A stretch of DNA of 64,000 nucleotides, from assembly GCF_026314295.1 (NCBI RefSeq), contig NZ_CP111108.1, positions 1,550,001 through 1,614,000 on the forward strand, in the 5' to 3' direction. The stretch's first letter is position 1. Each line of letters begins with the position of its first letter. Below the pieces are notes generated by a model. The model was not told where the DNA came from. It made no database searches and worked only from the letters and a program-made list of their open reading frames with translations. A program made the position numbers and the translations under genes. Source of the DNA: Caproicibacterium sp. BJN0003. Its GTDB lineage: Bacteria > Bacillota > Clostridia > Oscillospirales > Acutalibacteraceae. Shown here piece after piece: positions 1 through 7,883 of the stretch.

Positions 1-763
1 CGGTATGAGGATCGCGCAAACCAACCGGTTTTAACGGTCCAAATCGAATAGTGTCTGCTCCTCGTTGTGCCATCACTTCCACCGGCATACATCCCTCATA
101 AACCTTCGGATCGCGTGCATCAAACCCATGAACCGGCGCCCGCTCTGCATTTACCAATGCATCATAAAAGGCTTCGTATTCAGCCCGATTCATAGGGCAG
201 TTGAGATAATCTCCCTCTGTATCCTGATCATATCTGGAAGCCGAAAAAATCTTTGAGAAATCGAGACTTTCCGCAGTTACAATCGGGGCGGCCGCATCAA
301 AAAAGCGAAGAGTCCCGCCGCAAAGCAAATCAATCTGTCCCGCAAGCGGTCCTGCTGTGAGAGGACCTGTGGCAGTCACCGTAATGCCATCTTGGGGGAT
401 TTTTTCGACTTCTTTTTCTTCGATTTCAATATTCGGATGATTTCGGATCGCACTTGTCACGGCATCAGAAAATTTCTGACGGTCTACCGCTAACGCGCCG
501 CCCGCCGGGACTCTGCAATCAAATGCAATCGGCACCAAGAGACTCCCCATCTGCCGCATCTCTTCCTTTAAAAGACCGGCAGCGCTATTTAGGCGTGCAG
601 CTTTTAAAGAATTGGAACAGACAAGCTCTGCAAAATCAGGATTTTGATGTGCCGGCGTATAATGCGCTGGTTTCATCTCTACCAAATGAACTTTTTCTCC
701 GCCCTGAGCGATCTGCCATGCTGCCTCACAACCGGCAAGTCCCGCTCCAATCACGGTAATCAT
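1..763 (-). CDS. trmFO: TrmFO, folate-dependent tRNA (uracil-5-)-methyltransferase (partial)
   Basis: This is the N-terminal part of the FAD-dependent enzyme that makes 5-methyluridine at position 54 of tRNA, using methylenetetrahydrofolate as methyl donor. The reading frame from 763 begins MITVIGAGLAGCEAAWQIA, a dinucleotide-binding GxGxxG motif. It continues with the family stretches VEMKPAHYTPAHQ and FAELVCSNSLK, and near the window edge GCMPVEVMAQRGADTIRFGP. About 254 codons are present, and the C-terminal part lies beyond base 1. The ATG overlaps the topA stop by four bases (ATGA at 760-763), which indicates translational coupling. The order dprA-topA-trmFO matches the Bacillus arrangement (smf-topA-gid). 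The identification is strong. Confidence 0.95.
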   Translation of the reverse strand, partial: MITVIGAGLAGCEAAWQIAQGGEKVHLVEMKPAHYTPAHQNPDFAELVCSNSLKAARLNSAAGLLKEEMRQMGSLLVPIAFDCRVPAGGALAVDRQKFSDAVTSAIRNHPNIEIEEKEVEKIPQDGITVTATGPLTAGPLAGQIDLLCGGTLRFFDAAAPIVTAESLDFSKIFSASRYDQDTEGDYLNCPMNRAEYEAFYDALVNAERAPVHGFDARDPKVYEGCMPVEVMAQRGADTIRFGPLKPVGLRDPHT

Positions 764-2865
764 TCTTCATTCTCCTCAATGCGTTCATATCCGCAGTCCG
801 GTGTAATGCAATAATATTTGGGGTGTTTCCCCTTCTTTTTCAGAAGCGTTTTTCCACAGCGGGGGCACTTCTCTTTGACCGGCTCGTCCCATGAAACAAA
901 ATCGCATTTCGGATAATTGCTACAGCCATAAAAAACCCGTCCGCGTTTTGTCTTCTTCACAATGACACGTCCATCACATTTCGGACAATCCGCGCCGTTT
1001 TCCTGTACCAACTTCTTGACATTTTTGCATTCCGGATAGCCGGAGCAAGCGATAAAGCGCCCATAACGTCCGGTTTTAATGACCATCGGGCGACCACACT
1101 TTTCGCAGATCAGGTCAGTCTCATCCTCTTTTAAATGAATCTTAACTCCCTGCATGTCTTCTTTTGCCTTTTTTAAAGTCTGTTCAAAATCCCCGTAAAA
1201 TTGATGCAGGGTTTCTACCCAATCGTTCTTTCCGCCCTGAACCCCGTCCAGTTCGCTCTCGACCTGTGCTGTAAACTTCACATTCACGATTTTAGGGAAA
1301 CGCTCACACATCAGCTTTGTAATGACTTCTCCCAATTCAGTAGGCTTTAAGGCTTTGCCGTCCCGCACAACATATTCTCTGCCGGTAATTGTGCTAATAG
1401 TTGCTGCATAGGTACTCGGACGTCCAATTCCATTTTCTTCCAAAGCTTTAATGAGGCTTGCTTCTGTATACCTGGCTGGCGGCTGTGTAAAGTGCTGATT
1501 CCCCCCAATCTCTTTGCAGTGAATCGGCATTCCAACTTCGAGAGGCGGTAAAATTCCTGATTTTTCTTCGGATTCATCGTCTTTCTTTTCCTCATAAAGT
1601 ACCGTAAATCCATCAAATGTAACGGTATATCCACTCGCTTTAAATAGATATCCATTTGCACTGATTTCTGCCTGTGTAGTTGCCTGAATACAGTTGCTCA
1701 TCTGACAGGCAAGGAACCGCTCCCAAATCAATTTATAAAGCTTATATTGATCATTAGAAAGGTTTTCTTTAATTTTATCCGGTTCTAAAGAAACCACAGT
1801 CGGACGAATTGCTTCATGACCATCCTGTGCATTAGCCTTTGCTTTATAATGACGTGGTTTGTCTGGAAGATATTTTTTGCCCCAACGCTGTTCAATATAC
1901 TTTGAAGCATCATTGATCGCATCTTCGGAAAGGCGCAGGGAGTCGGTTCTCATATAAGTAATTAAGCCCACTGCACCCTGGCCGGAAATTTCGACGCCTT
2001 CATAAAGTTCCTGTGCGGCCTTCATGGTTCTTCTCGCAGTAAAACCAAGTCTGCGGCTTGCCTCCTGCTGCAGGGTGGAAGTGATAAAAGGAGATGCCGG
2101 AGATTTGCGGCGGGTTCCTTTTTTCACTTTTGTAACAATATATTCGGCGTCTTTTAATTTTTCAAGGATCTGATCAGATTCTTCTTTTGAGGAAATCTCC
2201 AGCTTACCATCTTGATTTCCATAGAAAGAACCAGCAAACACTCTGCGGGAAGTTCCCTTTGCAGGCGTAAACTTTCCGTCAATCGTCCAGTATTCCTGCG
2301 GCTGAAAAGCGCGGATCTCATTTTCTCGATCTACAATGATGCGCACCGCAACACTCTGTACACGTCCTGCAGAAAGTCCTCTGCGAATTTTCTGTGAAAG
2401 GAACGGACTAAGTTTATAACCCACCAAACGATCCAAGATTCTGCGGGCCTGTTGTGCATTTACCAAATTCAAATCAATGGAACGCGGGTTTTCCATACCG
2501 GTTGTAATTCCTGTTTTTGTAATTTCGTTAAATGTAACACGGTTTATCGCATTTGTATCTAAATCAAGCAAATAGGCAAGATGCCATGAAATTGCTTCTC
2601 CTTCGCGATCAGGGTCCGTTGCCAGAAGGACTGCATCGCTTTTTTTGGCCTTATCGAGAAGCTCATCAACCAGTTTTTCCTTGCCCTTGATAATTTCATA
2701 TTTTGGTTTAAAATCATGTTTTATATCAACACTCAGTCGGCTTTTCGGAAGATCACGCACATGACCCATTGAAGCGATCACGTCATAGCCGGATCCAAGA
2801 TATTTTTTAATTGTCTTCGCTTTTGCGGGAGATTCCACAATCACTAACGTTGACAAATAAGACAC
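760..2865 (-). CDS. topA: DNA topoisomerase I
   Basis: Type IA topoisomerase, which relaxes negative supercoils through a 5'-phosphotyrosine intermediate. The TOPRIM domain opens with LVIVESPAKAKTI (residues 7-19) and carries the metal-binding DPDREGE at 84-90. The catalytic tyrosine is Tyr304 in GLITYMRTDS. Three C-terminal four-cysteine zinc modules follow, starting CEKCGRP, CPKCDGR and CPRCGKT, which is usual for Firmicute TopA of about 700 residues. The start is uncertain. The longest frame uses GTG at 2865, but TTG at 2856 (residue 4) has GGGGTG about six bases upstream and gives MSTLVIVESPAK, closer to the usual family N-terminus. The gene has its own candidate promoter and is coupled to trmFO downstream. 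Confidence 0.97.
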   Translation of the reverse strand: MSYLSTLVIVESPAKAKTIKKYLGSGYDVIASMGHVRDLPKSRLSVDIKHDFKPKYEIIKGKEKLVDELLDKAKKSDAVLLATDPDREGEAISWHLAYLLDLDTNAINRVTFNEITKTGITTGMENPRSIDLNLVNAQQARRILDRLVGYKLSPFLSQKIRRGLSAGRVQSVAVRIIVDRENEIRAFQPQEYWTIDGKFTPAKGTSRRVFAGSFYGNQDGKLEISSKEESDQILEKLKDAEYIVTKVKKGTRRKSPASPFITSTLQQEASRRLGFTARRTMKAAQELYEGVEISGQGAVGLITYMRTDSLRLSEDAINDASKYIEQRWGKKYLPDKPRHYKAKANAQDGHEAIRPTVVSLEPDKIKENLSNDQYKLYKLIWERFLACQMSNCIQATTQAEISANGYLFKASGYTVTFDGFTVLYEEKKDDESEEKSGILPPLEVGMPIHCKEIGGNQHFTQPPARYTEASLIKALEENGIGRPSTYAATISTITGREYVVRDGKALKPTELGEVITKLMCERFPKIVNVKFTAQVESELDGVQGGKNDWVETLHQFYGDFEQTLKKAKEDMQGVKIHLKEDETDLICEKCGRPMVIKTGRYGRFIACSGYPECKNVKKLVQENGADCPKCDGRVIVKKTKRGRVFYGCSNYPKCDFVSWDEPVKEKCPRCGKTLLKKKGKHPKYYCITPDCGYERIEENEE

Positions 2866-2905
2866 CCCATTTCTAATGACAATCCAAAAAATAAATTCTT
2901 ATGGT

Positions 2906-2934
2906 AACATACCAGATTATGGACCATTTGTCCA
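2906..2934 (-). promoter_or_regulatory. Candidate sigma-A promoter for topA
   Basis: Read on the minus strand, TGGACA (2929-2934) and TATGTT (2906-2911) are separated by 17 bases. A TGG triplet precedes the -10 element, giving an extended -10. The sequence lies in the 93-base gap between dprA and topA. The -35 element is also part of a small palindrome, GGAC-N5-GTCC. The call rests on motif match and position only. Confidence 0.5.
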
Positions 2935-2958
2935 GTCTAGCACCTTAAAAAATCACAT

Positions 2959-4080
2959 TTACAACTCCTGCTCTGCCCTTTTATAGCGATTATTTTCGCA
3001 TTCTGTGGCCGCATCCTGAATCTCAAGTTCGGTGAGCGCCGCCATCAATTTTGCAACCGGCAGACCAGTTTTTTCCTGCAGCACCGAAATATGTTGCGGC
3101 ATACGGGTAAGTACTTTATATACGCTCTCCCCATCTGGAGAAAGCCCTTCCGGTGCTGCCAAAGCAGTCTGGTCCAAAGGAGAAGCAGATGGCTCTCGTA
3201 CCCAGTCATAGCGGGATTCCAAATCCTTTAAAATATCTTCCGCACCCGTAACTAAGGTAGCTCCATCTTTAATGAGCTGATTAGTACCCTCTGAGAAAGT
3301 GCTTTCAAGTCCTCCCGGAACAGCATAGACATCTCGATTCTGTTCCAGTGCATCTCTCGCCGTAATCAGTGAGCCACTGTGAGCTGCGGCTTCCACCACC
3401 AAGGCTCCTATAGAAAGCCCGGAAATAATTCGATTTCTAACCGGAAAATGAGCCGCTAAAGCAGGCATTCCCGGTGGATATTCGGATACGAGCGCTCCGT
3501 GCTCTGAAATTTCTTTTCGCAGGGGAGCACTTCCCATTAAATAAGGAAAATCAATCCCGCAGCCAAGCACAGAAATTGTCTTTCCTTCGCCTTCTATTGC
3601 ACCCCGATGAGCACTTTGGTCAATTCCCATGGCACCGCCGCTGACAATAACGACACCGGCTTTTGCAAGATCGCGTGCAAAACTTCGTGTGATTCGGCGA
3701 CCATTTTCTGTTGATTTTCGTGTTCCGACGATTGCGATTGCTGGGATATGACTCAGATCCGGAAACGTTCCCTGATAATAAAGGACCAGTGGCGCATCAT
3801 AAATTTCGCGTAGGCACTGCGGATATTCCTCATCTTCATAACAAATTAATTTCTGCCCCGCAGCATACGCTTTTTCAATTTGATTTTCGGCTTGTTCTAT
3901 CGAAAAATTGCGAAGCTTTTGCAGTTCTGAGCGTCCAATTGAAGATTCTATTCTCCAGTCTTTTTCTCCCGCTTCATAAAAAGCCTTCAAACTGCCATAG
4001 CGTTCTAAAATCGGCCGCAGCTTTCCTCCTCCGGAACTAATCGCCTGCTGCATCCAAACCCAATAAGCCTGATTATTCAC
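2959..4080 (-). CDS. dprA: DNA-processing protein DprA/Smf
   Basis: DprA loads RecA onto incoming single-stranded DNA during transformation. The Rossmann-like core is visible as AIVGTRKSTENGRRIT, then VVIVSGGAMGIDQSAHRGAI and ISVLGCGIDFPY, followed by FPVRNRIISGLS. An N-terminal helical region and a C-terminal winged-helix-like segment (about residues 305-365) complete the usual architecture. At 373 residues the length is normal. The start is GTG at 4080, which lies inside the end of the upstream methyltransferase gene (8-base overlap), so the two are probably co-transcribed. DprA is widespread in Clostridia that are not known to be competent, so its presence alone does not show natural transformation. 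Confidence 0.95.
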   Translation of the reverse strand: MNNQAYWVWMQQAISSGGGKLRPILERYGSLKAFYEAGEKDWRIESSIGRSELQKLRNFSIEQAENQIEKAYAAGQKLICYEDEEYPQCLREIYDAPLVLYYQGTFPDLSHIPAIAIVGTRKSTENGRRITRSFARDLAKAGVVIVSGGAMGIDQSAHRGAIEGEGKTISVLGCGIDFPYLMGSAPLRKEISEHGALVSEYPPGMPALAAHFPVRNRIISGLSIGALVVEAAAHSGSLITARDALEQNRDVYAVPGGLESTFSEGTNQLIKDGATLVTGAEDILKDLESRYDWVREPSASPLDQTALAAPEGLSPDGESVYKVLTRMPQHISVLQEKTGLPVAKLMAALTELEIQDAATECENNRYKRAEQEL

Positions 4081-4891
4081 GGGAAGCTCCCCCCCGCATC
4101 ATTTCCCAAAGCAGAATTGCCGCACTCGCAGAAGCATTTAAAGACTCTGCGCGTCCTAGCATTGGAATGGTAACCGGCTGACAAAGGGCAATCGTTTCTT
4201 TAGAAAGTCCATTTCCCTCATTTCCAACCGCCATAACAGAAGGCTTCGAAAAATCGGCTTCTGTCACCCTGAGTGCATCAGAATCCGGAACTGCAGCCCA
4301 AAGAGTCCACCCACATTTTTTTAAAAGCGGCGCTGCTTCTGCAAAATTTGGAATTGAAATCATTGGAAGACGAAAAACCGCTCCCATGCTGCCCCGAAGT
4401 ACCTTTGGAGAATAGGGATCGCAGCCTTTTCCACAAAGTAAGACCGCTTTTTCTCCCAGTGCCTCTGCTGTTCTAAGTACCGTTCCCAGATTTGCCGGAT
4501 CCTGAATCTCTTCCAGAGCAACCACACAGCCGGAAGCTTTTGTCTGCAGAAAAATTTCTGTCTGCTCTGATTCACAGGGAAGCGTACAGACACAAAAAAT
4601 TCCCTGCGGCTGTTTGGTATCAGATAAAAGCGGCGCAATATGCGGAGAAATCTCATAAACTTGCTCTGCTTTTTCACGGATTTTAGCAAGATAAGAAGCA
4701 TACTTTTCTGCCGCATGAGCAGTATAAAAAGCTTTTTGAATCTGCATCCCGCTTTTGGCTGCATCTGCGCAAAGCCGTGCGCCTTCGCAAAGAAAAGCTC
4801 CTTGCTCACGCCGCGCCGCAGCTCCTGATAAAAGTTTTGCTGCGTGCGAAATCATCTCATTTTTTCGACTGGTAATCAATGTTTCTATCAT
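4073..4891 (-). CDS. TrmH/SpoU-family rRNA 2'-O-methyltransferase
   Basis: A SPOUT-class methyltransferase that probably methylates a ribose 2'-OH in 23S rRNA using S-adenosylmethionine. The C-terminal knotted domain shows the family landmarks ALEEIQDPANLGTVLRTAEALG, SPKVLRGSMGAVFRLP, AVGNEGNGLS and the last motif LNASASAAILLWEM. The N-terminal part resembles the substrate-binding domain of the RlmB/TsnR group. I place the start at ATG 4891 because AGAGAGGAA lies about eight bases upstream. An in-frame TTG at 4915 would put the ribosome-binding site inside the gene. The gene overlaps dprA. The exact rRNA target cannot be read from the sequence. Confidence 0.9.
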   Translation of the reverse strand: MIETLITSRKNEMISHAAKLLSGAAARREQGAFLCEGARLCADAAKSGMQIQKAFYTAHAAEKYASYLAKIREKAEQVYEISPHIAPLLSDTKQPQGIFCVCTLPCESEQTEIFLQTKASGCVVALEEIQDPANLGTVLRTAEALGEKAVLLCGKGCDPYSPKVLRGSMGAVFRLPMISIPNFAEAAPLLKKCGWTLWAAVPDSDALRVTEADFSKPSVMAVGNEGNGLSKETIALCQPVTIPMLGRAESLNASASAAILLWEMMRGGASRE

Positions 4892-4930
4892 AGCCTGAAT
4901 TCCTCTCTTTAACAAAAAGCTATAGAATAG

Positions 4931-4964
4931 AAAAGTTGCGCCCGGAAAAAACCGGGCGCAACTT
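4931..4964 (-). terminator. Rho-independent terminator of infC-rpmI-rplT
   Basis: A perfect 13-base stem (4933-4945 with 4952-4964) has a six-base loop and a short run of U on the minus strand. It sits directly after rplT and ends the ribosomal-protein operon. Confidence 0.85.
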
Positions 4965-4971
4965 GAACTTT

Positions 4972-5325
4972 TTAGAGAGCGGCTTTTGCTTGCTCCACAA
5001 GGCTCTTAAAAGCAGCTTCATCAGCGACTGCAATTTCCGACAACATTTTACGATTTAGATTGATGCCGGCCCTCTTGAGGCCATTCATAAATCTGCTGTA
5101 AGTGACATCGTTCATCCGGCATGCTGCAGAAATACGAGTAATCCACAGGCGACGGAAATCGCGTTTACGGGCTTTACGACCTGCAAATGCATAGTTTCCG
5201 GATTTCATAACGGCCTGTTTCGCCATCTTAAAATGCTTTGATTTACTTCCCCAATAGCCTTTTGCGAGCTTTAAAATCTTCTTTCTTCTTTTGCGCGTCA
5301 TCATTGCGCCCTTGACTCTTGCCAT
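4972..5325 (-). CDS. rplT: 50S ribosomal protein L20
   Basis: L20 binds 23S rRNA early in assembly of the large subunit. The 117-residue product starts [19 protein letters not shown] and contains [32 protein letters not shown] and [18 protein letters not shown], all typical of the family at its usual length. It is the last gene of infC-rpmI-rplT and is followed by a strong terminator. In Bacillus and E. coli L20 represses its own operon by binding the leader or an internal site; the structured leader upstream of infC here makes this likely. Confidence 0.98.
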   Translation of the reverse strand: MARVKGAMMTRKRRKKILKLAKGYWGSKSKHFKMAKQAVMKSGNYAFAGRKARKRDFRRLWITRISAACRMNDVTYSRFMNGLKRAGINLNRKMLSEIAVADEAAFKSLVEQAKAAL

Positions 5326-5396
5326 TTTCTATACCTCCGAACACATACTTATATGCTTATTTTCAAAATAGATCCGTTCGCGTTCTTCCTTATGAT

Positions 5397-5600
5397 TTAT
5401 TTATAAGGAATCATCATTTTAACGGCCGCTACATTTGTTCTATCCGCCACACGGGTACCGCGCAGTCCACGTTTTCTCTTTGGGCTCTTGCCGTGACCGT
5501 TCAAAAGATGGGATTTATTGGCATAGGCACGAATGACCTTACCGTTTTTGGAAAGCTTGAAGCGCTTTTTTGCGCCGGAATGCGTCTTGATCTTAGGCAT
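5397..5600 (-). CDS. rpmI: 50S ribosomal protein L35
   Basis: L35 is a small basic large-subunit protein. The product begins [20 protein letters not shown] and has KRKRGLRGT near the C-terminus. It is 67 residues, the family length. The start is ATG 5600, preceded by AAGGAGGAT. The open frame runs further upstream, but that extension is only read-through of the gap after infC. It lies between infC and rplT in the conserved three-gene operon. Confidence 0.97.
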   Translation of the reverse strand: MPKIKTHSGAKKRFKLSKNGKVIRAYANKSHLLNGHGKSPKRKRGLRGTRVADRTNVAAVKMMIPYK

Positions 5601-5631
5601 AATGTTTATATCCTCCTTGATGTTTAAAAAC

Positions 5632-6150
5632 TTATTTGGCGGGCTTTGGTGCAAGGAACATCAGCATATTGCGGCCCTCCAGCTTAGCTGGTTTTTCCAC
5701 ATTGGCAATTTCGACCAGAGTCTCTGCAAAATGGCGCATGACTTCATACCCCTGTGCGGGATGTCCCATCTCACGTCCACGGAAACGGATCGAAACTTTT
5801 ACCTTATTGCCCTCTTTTAAAAAGCGCTGTGCATGGCTCTTTTTCGTTTCAAAATCATGAACGTCAATATTAAGAGAAAGGCGAACTTCTTTAATCTCTA
5901 CGATATGCTGATTTTTGCGGGCTTCTTTCTCCCGTTTTGCCAGCTCAAAGCGGTACTTTCCGTAATCGATGATCTTACATACTGGCGGTTTTGCCTGCGG
6001 CGCAATCTTCACCAAATCTAGATCCTCTTCGTAAGCAAGCTCCAGAGCTTTTGCCGCGGGCATAATTCCAAGCTGTCCGCCATTTGAATCGATCACTCGG
6101 ACCTCACGGTCCCGGATTTCCTCGTTGATCTGCAGTTCCTTGTTGCTAAT
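5632..6150 (-). CDS. infC: Translation initiation factor IF-3 (AUU start codon)
   Basis: IF-3 prevents premature 30S-50S joining and proofreads start codons. The protein contains [48 protein letters not shown] and a C-terminal MFLAPKP, so both domains are complete. No ATG, GTG or TTG start fits the conserved N-terminus. GTG at 6096 would remove [14 protein letters not shown], which the family needs. The best start is ATT at 6148-6150, nine bases after GGAGG, giving [18 protein letters not shown] and 172 residues. An ATC at 6151-6153 is directly adjacent and cannot be excluded. AUU-type starts are the known self-control device of infC: low IF-3 permits initiation at the poor codon. First gene of its operon. 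Confidence 0.95.
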   Translation of the reverse strand: MSNKELQINEEIRDREVRVIDSNGGQLGIMPAAKALELAYEEDLDLVKIAPQAKPPVCKIIDYGKYRFELAKREKEARKNQHIVEIKEVRLSLNIDVHDFETKKSHAQRFLKEGNKVKVSIRFRGREMGHPAQGYEVMRHFAETLVEIANVEKPAKLEGRNMLMFLAPKPAK

Positions 6151-6307
6151 GATTAAACACCTCCAAATAAATTGCCTTTAAATTGACAAAGCGCAGACTA
6201 ATCCCGTCTGCGCATCAATACAACCCCGCCCCAAAAAGGGCACTGTATTGACCTGTAAACAGACGAAACCGTACAGGTGTGAGCATATAAGCCCCGCTTT
6301 GTTTTGC
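6151..6307 (-). promoter_or_regulatory. Structured 5' leader of infC-rpmI-rplT (candidate L20 autoregulation)
   Basis: The roughly 155-base leader between the promoter and infC can form three stems on the minus strand. In transcription order these are CCTGTA/TACAGG (6252-6277), CAATACA/TGTATTG enclosing a C/G-rich top (6216-6250), and a perfect 8-base stem GCGCAGAC/GTCTGCGC (6191-6213) followed by a short U-rich stretch. The last stem resembles a weak intrinsic terminator. In Firmicutes this operon is regulated by L20 binding its leader. I infer the same class here from position and structure, not from a covariance-model match. Confidence 0.65.
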
Positions 6308-6313
6308 CTTTTT

Positions 6314-6341
6314 ATTATAACATGCTCCAAAAGAATGTCAA
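6314..6341 (-). promoter_or_regulatory. Sigma-A promoter of infC-rpmI-rplT
   Basis: On the minus strand a perfect TTGACA (6336-6341) and a perfect TATAAT (6314-6319) are 16 bases apart. Both hexamers match consensus exactly, as expected for a strong ribosomal-protein promoter. The start point would fall near 6307. Confidence 0.88.
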
Positions 6342-6363
6342 GAACAGTTTTTTTAAAAATTAA

Positions 6364-6392
6364 TTGTGATTTTTAAGCATAGATGCTAAAAT
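6364..6392 (+). promoter_or_regulatory. Candidate sigma-A promoter for the ybjQ-family gene
   Basis: TTGTGA (6364-6369) and TAAAAT (6387-6392) are 17 bases apart and lie about 50 bases before the gene start. It is divergent from the infC promoter. Confidence 0.5.
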
Positions 6393-6443
6393 AAAAACAG
6401 AAAAGCGATCTTCATATAAAATGATAAGGAGTGTGCATTTATT

Positions 6444-6755
6444 ATGATCCTGACAACAACAGAAAATATCCCCGGGAAAAGTTATCAAATCATCGGCATG
6501 GTACGTGGAAGCACGATTCAGTGTAAAAATATTGGCCGTGATATTGGCTCCAGCTTTAAGAACCTGGTAGGCGGCGAAATGAAATCCTACACAGAGATGA
6601 TGAATCAAGCCCGTGAAATTGCAACACAGCGTATGGTAGACGATGCACAACAACAGGGTGCTGATGCGATTGTCTGCATGCGGTACGCCTCCTCCTCGAT
6701 TATGCAGGGTGCAGCTGAAGTCATTGCTTATGGCACTGGAGTCAAATTCTGCTGA
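6444..6755 (+). CDS. YbjQ/UPF0145 family protein (putative heavy-metal-binding domain)
   Basis: A 103-residue protein of the YbjQ (UPF0145) family, a small fold that forms homo-oligomers and whose cellular role is unknown. Family features are the opening MILTTTENIPGKSYQIIGMV, then RGSTIQCKNIGRDIGSSFKN, GGEMKSYTEMMNQAREIA and the end GADAIVCMRYASSSI with AYGTGVKF. The length is normal. There is an AAGGAG about 12 bases before the ATG, a rather long spacing. It is a single-gene unit flanked by its own promoter and a terminator. Some family members are annotated as metal-binding from structure alone; nothing here tests that. Confidence 0.88.
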   Translation: MILTTTENIPGKSYQIIGMVRGSTIQCKNIGRDIGSSFKNLVGGEMKSYTEMMNQAREIATQRMVDDAQQQGADAIVCMRYASSSIMQGAAEVIAYGTGVKFC

Positions 6756-6769
6756 ACCTTAAATTTTCT

Positions 6770-6803
6770 AAAATGCAGTTTCTTAAAAGGGACTGCATTT
6801 TTT
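6770..6803. terminator. Bidirectional terminator between ybjQ-family gene and lysR-family gene
   Basis: AAAATGCAGT (6770-6779) pairs with ACTGCATTTT (6792-6801). T-runs follow on both strands, so it can serve both converging genes. Confidence 0.75.
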
Positions 6804-6812
6804 GTTGCATTT

Positions 6813-7763
6813 TTAATCTTTAAGCCGTTCTGCAGTCAAATCCAAAAATCGTTGCAAAGCCTTCGAAACATACCGATTCTTTTTACAAATAGCGGAAAGG
6901 AATCGGCAGGCATCCTGATCATCAATCTTATAAACCGGCGGAATCTTTTCAAAATTTCCGCATCGAATGACGGTATCGCTGATAAAAGAAGCTCCAAAAT
7001 CTGCCAGAGTCAATGCAAAAGCCGTAAGTGTCTGATTTAAAAACATCTTAATTTTCGGGTGAAATCCTGCATTGCTGCAAAGTTTTTGTGATCGATCGTA
7101 AAGATCGTGTTCTTGATTAAGAAACAAAAACTCTTCCTCCCAAAATGCAGAAAGCGGCACTTTCGGACAATCTGGCTGTAAATAATATCCGGATAAAATC
7201 TGTTCTTTTGTAAGACGAGATTTATTAAAGATCTGATTTCTAGGGGAACATGGCGGCAACGCCAGAAAAATCTGCTCTTGATGAAGTGGAAGCACTGTTA
7301 AATTCTGTGCTTTCTGTGTTTCATAATCAAGCACGCAGTCAACAGTTCCTTCTCCCAGCATCGTTTTGAGCTCAGGATATCCATCTTCCACCAGCGAAAT
7401 TGAAATTTTCGGATAGTGCCTCGCATAATCCGTAAGAATCGGCGGTAAAAAACAAGTGCAAAAAAATTGTGAACCACCAATCGAAAGACAGCCTGCTTCA
7501 AGATTTGTCAGATCTGAAAGATAATCCCCCAATTCTTTTTCAAGTGTCTCTTCTTTACTGGCACAATCTACAAAAGCTCGTCCCTCCGAAGTCAAAGACA
7601 AAGGAAATGTATTACGGTCGAATAGGCGGCAGCCGAGTCCTTTTTCAAGCTTTATAATGTAAGCACTCAACGCAGGCTGAGAGATATAAAGCTTTGCAGC
7701 GGCACGAGAAAAATTTTTTTCGTGTGCAATCGTCAAAACATAAAGTCGATCCAGTGGATTCAT
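6813..7763 (-). CDS. LysR-family transcriptional regulator
   Basis: A 316-residue LysR-type regulator. The N-terminal winged helix-turn-helix is clear in LYVLTIAHEKNFSRAAAKL and YISQPALSAYIIKLEKGLG (about residues 8-45). The remainder is a periplasmic-binding-protein-like effector domain. ATG 7763 is preceded by AGGAGG. It is divergent from a TauE/SafE permease, the usual layout when a LysR protein controls the neighbouring gene. The shared intergenic region carries two AT-rich inverted repeats that could be its operators. The effector is unknown; a sulfur or organic-acid compound carried by the permease would be a reasonable guess. Confidence 0.93.
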   Translation of the reverse strand: MNPLDRLYVLTIAHEKNFSRAAAKLYISQPALSAYIIKLEKGLGCRLFDRNTFPLSLTSEGRAFVDCASKEETLEKELGDYLSDLTNLEAGCLSIGGSQFFCTCFLPPILTDYARHYPKISISLVEDGYPELKTMLGEGTVDCVLDYETQKAQNLTVLPLHQEQIFLALPPCSPRNQIFNKSRLTKEQILSGYYLQPDCPKVPLSAFWEEEFLFLNQEHDLYDRSQKLCSNAGFHPKIKMFLNQTLTAFALTLADFGASFISDTVIRCGNFEKIPPVYKIDDQDACRFLSAICKKNRYVSKALQRFLDLTAERLKD

Positions 7764-7778
7764 ATTTTGCCTCCTATT

Positions 7779-7828
7779 ATATAAATTCGCTTATATTTTT
7801 TATATCAATATAGATATTTGTTTATATT
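7779..7828. promoter_or_regulatory. Candidate LysR operator repeats
   Basis: Two inverted repeats lie in the divergent gap. The first is ATATAA-N6-TTATAT (7779-7796), next to the lysR ribosome-binding site. The second is AATATA-N10-TATATT (7807-7828), which overlaps the -35 of the permease promoter. LysR proteins usually bind AT-rich dyads of this sort between divergent genes. AT-rich palindromes also occur by chance, so the call is tentative. Confidence 0.45.
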
Positions 7829-7846
7829 AGACTTTTATGGTATCAT
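7818..7846 (+). promoter_or_regulatory. Candidate promoter for the TauE/SafE permease
   Basis: TTGTTT (7818-7823) and TATCAT (7841-7846) are 17 bases apart, with TGG before the -10 (extended -10). It overlaps the second inverted repeat, consistent with control by the divergent LysR regulator. Confidence 0.5.
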
Positions 7847-7883
7847 AGCATAACATGGAATAAAGAACAAGGAGAGGGTTTCT

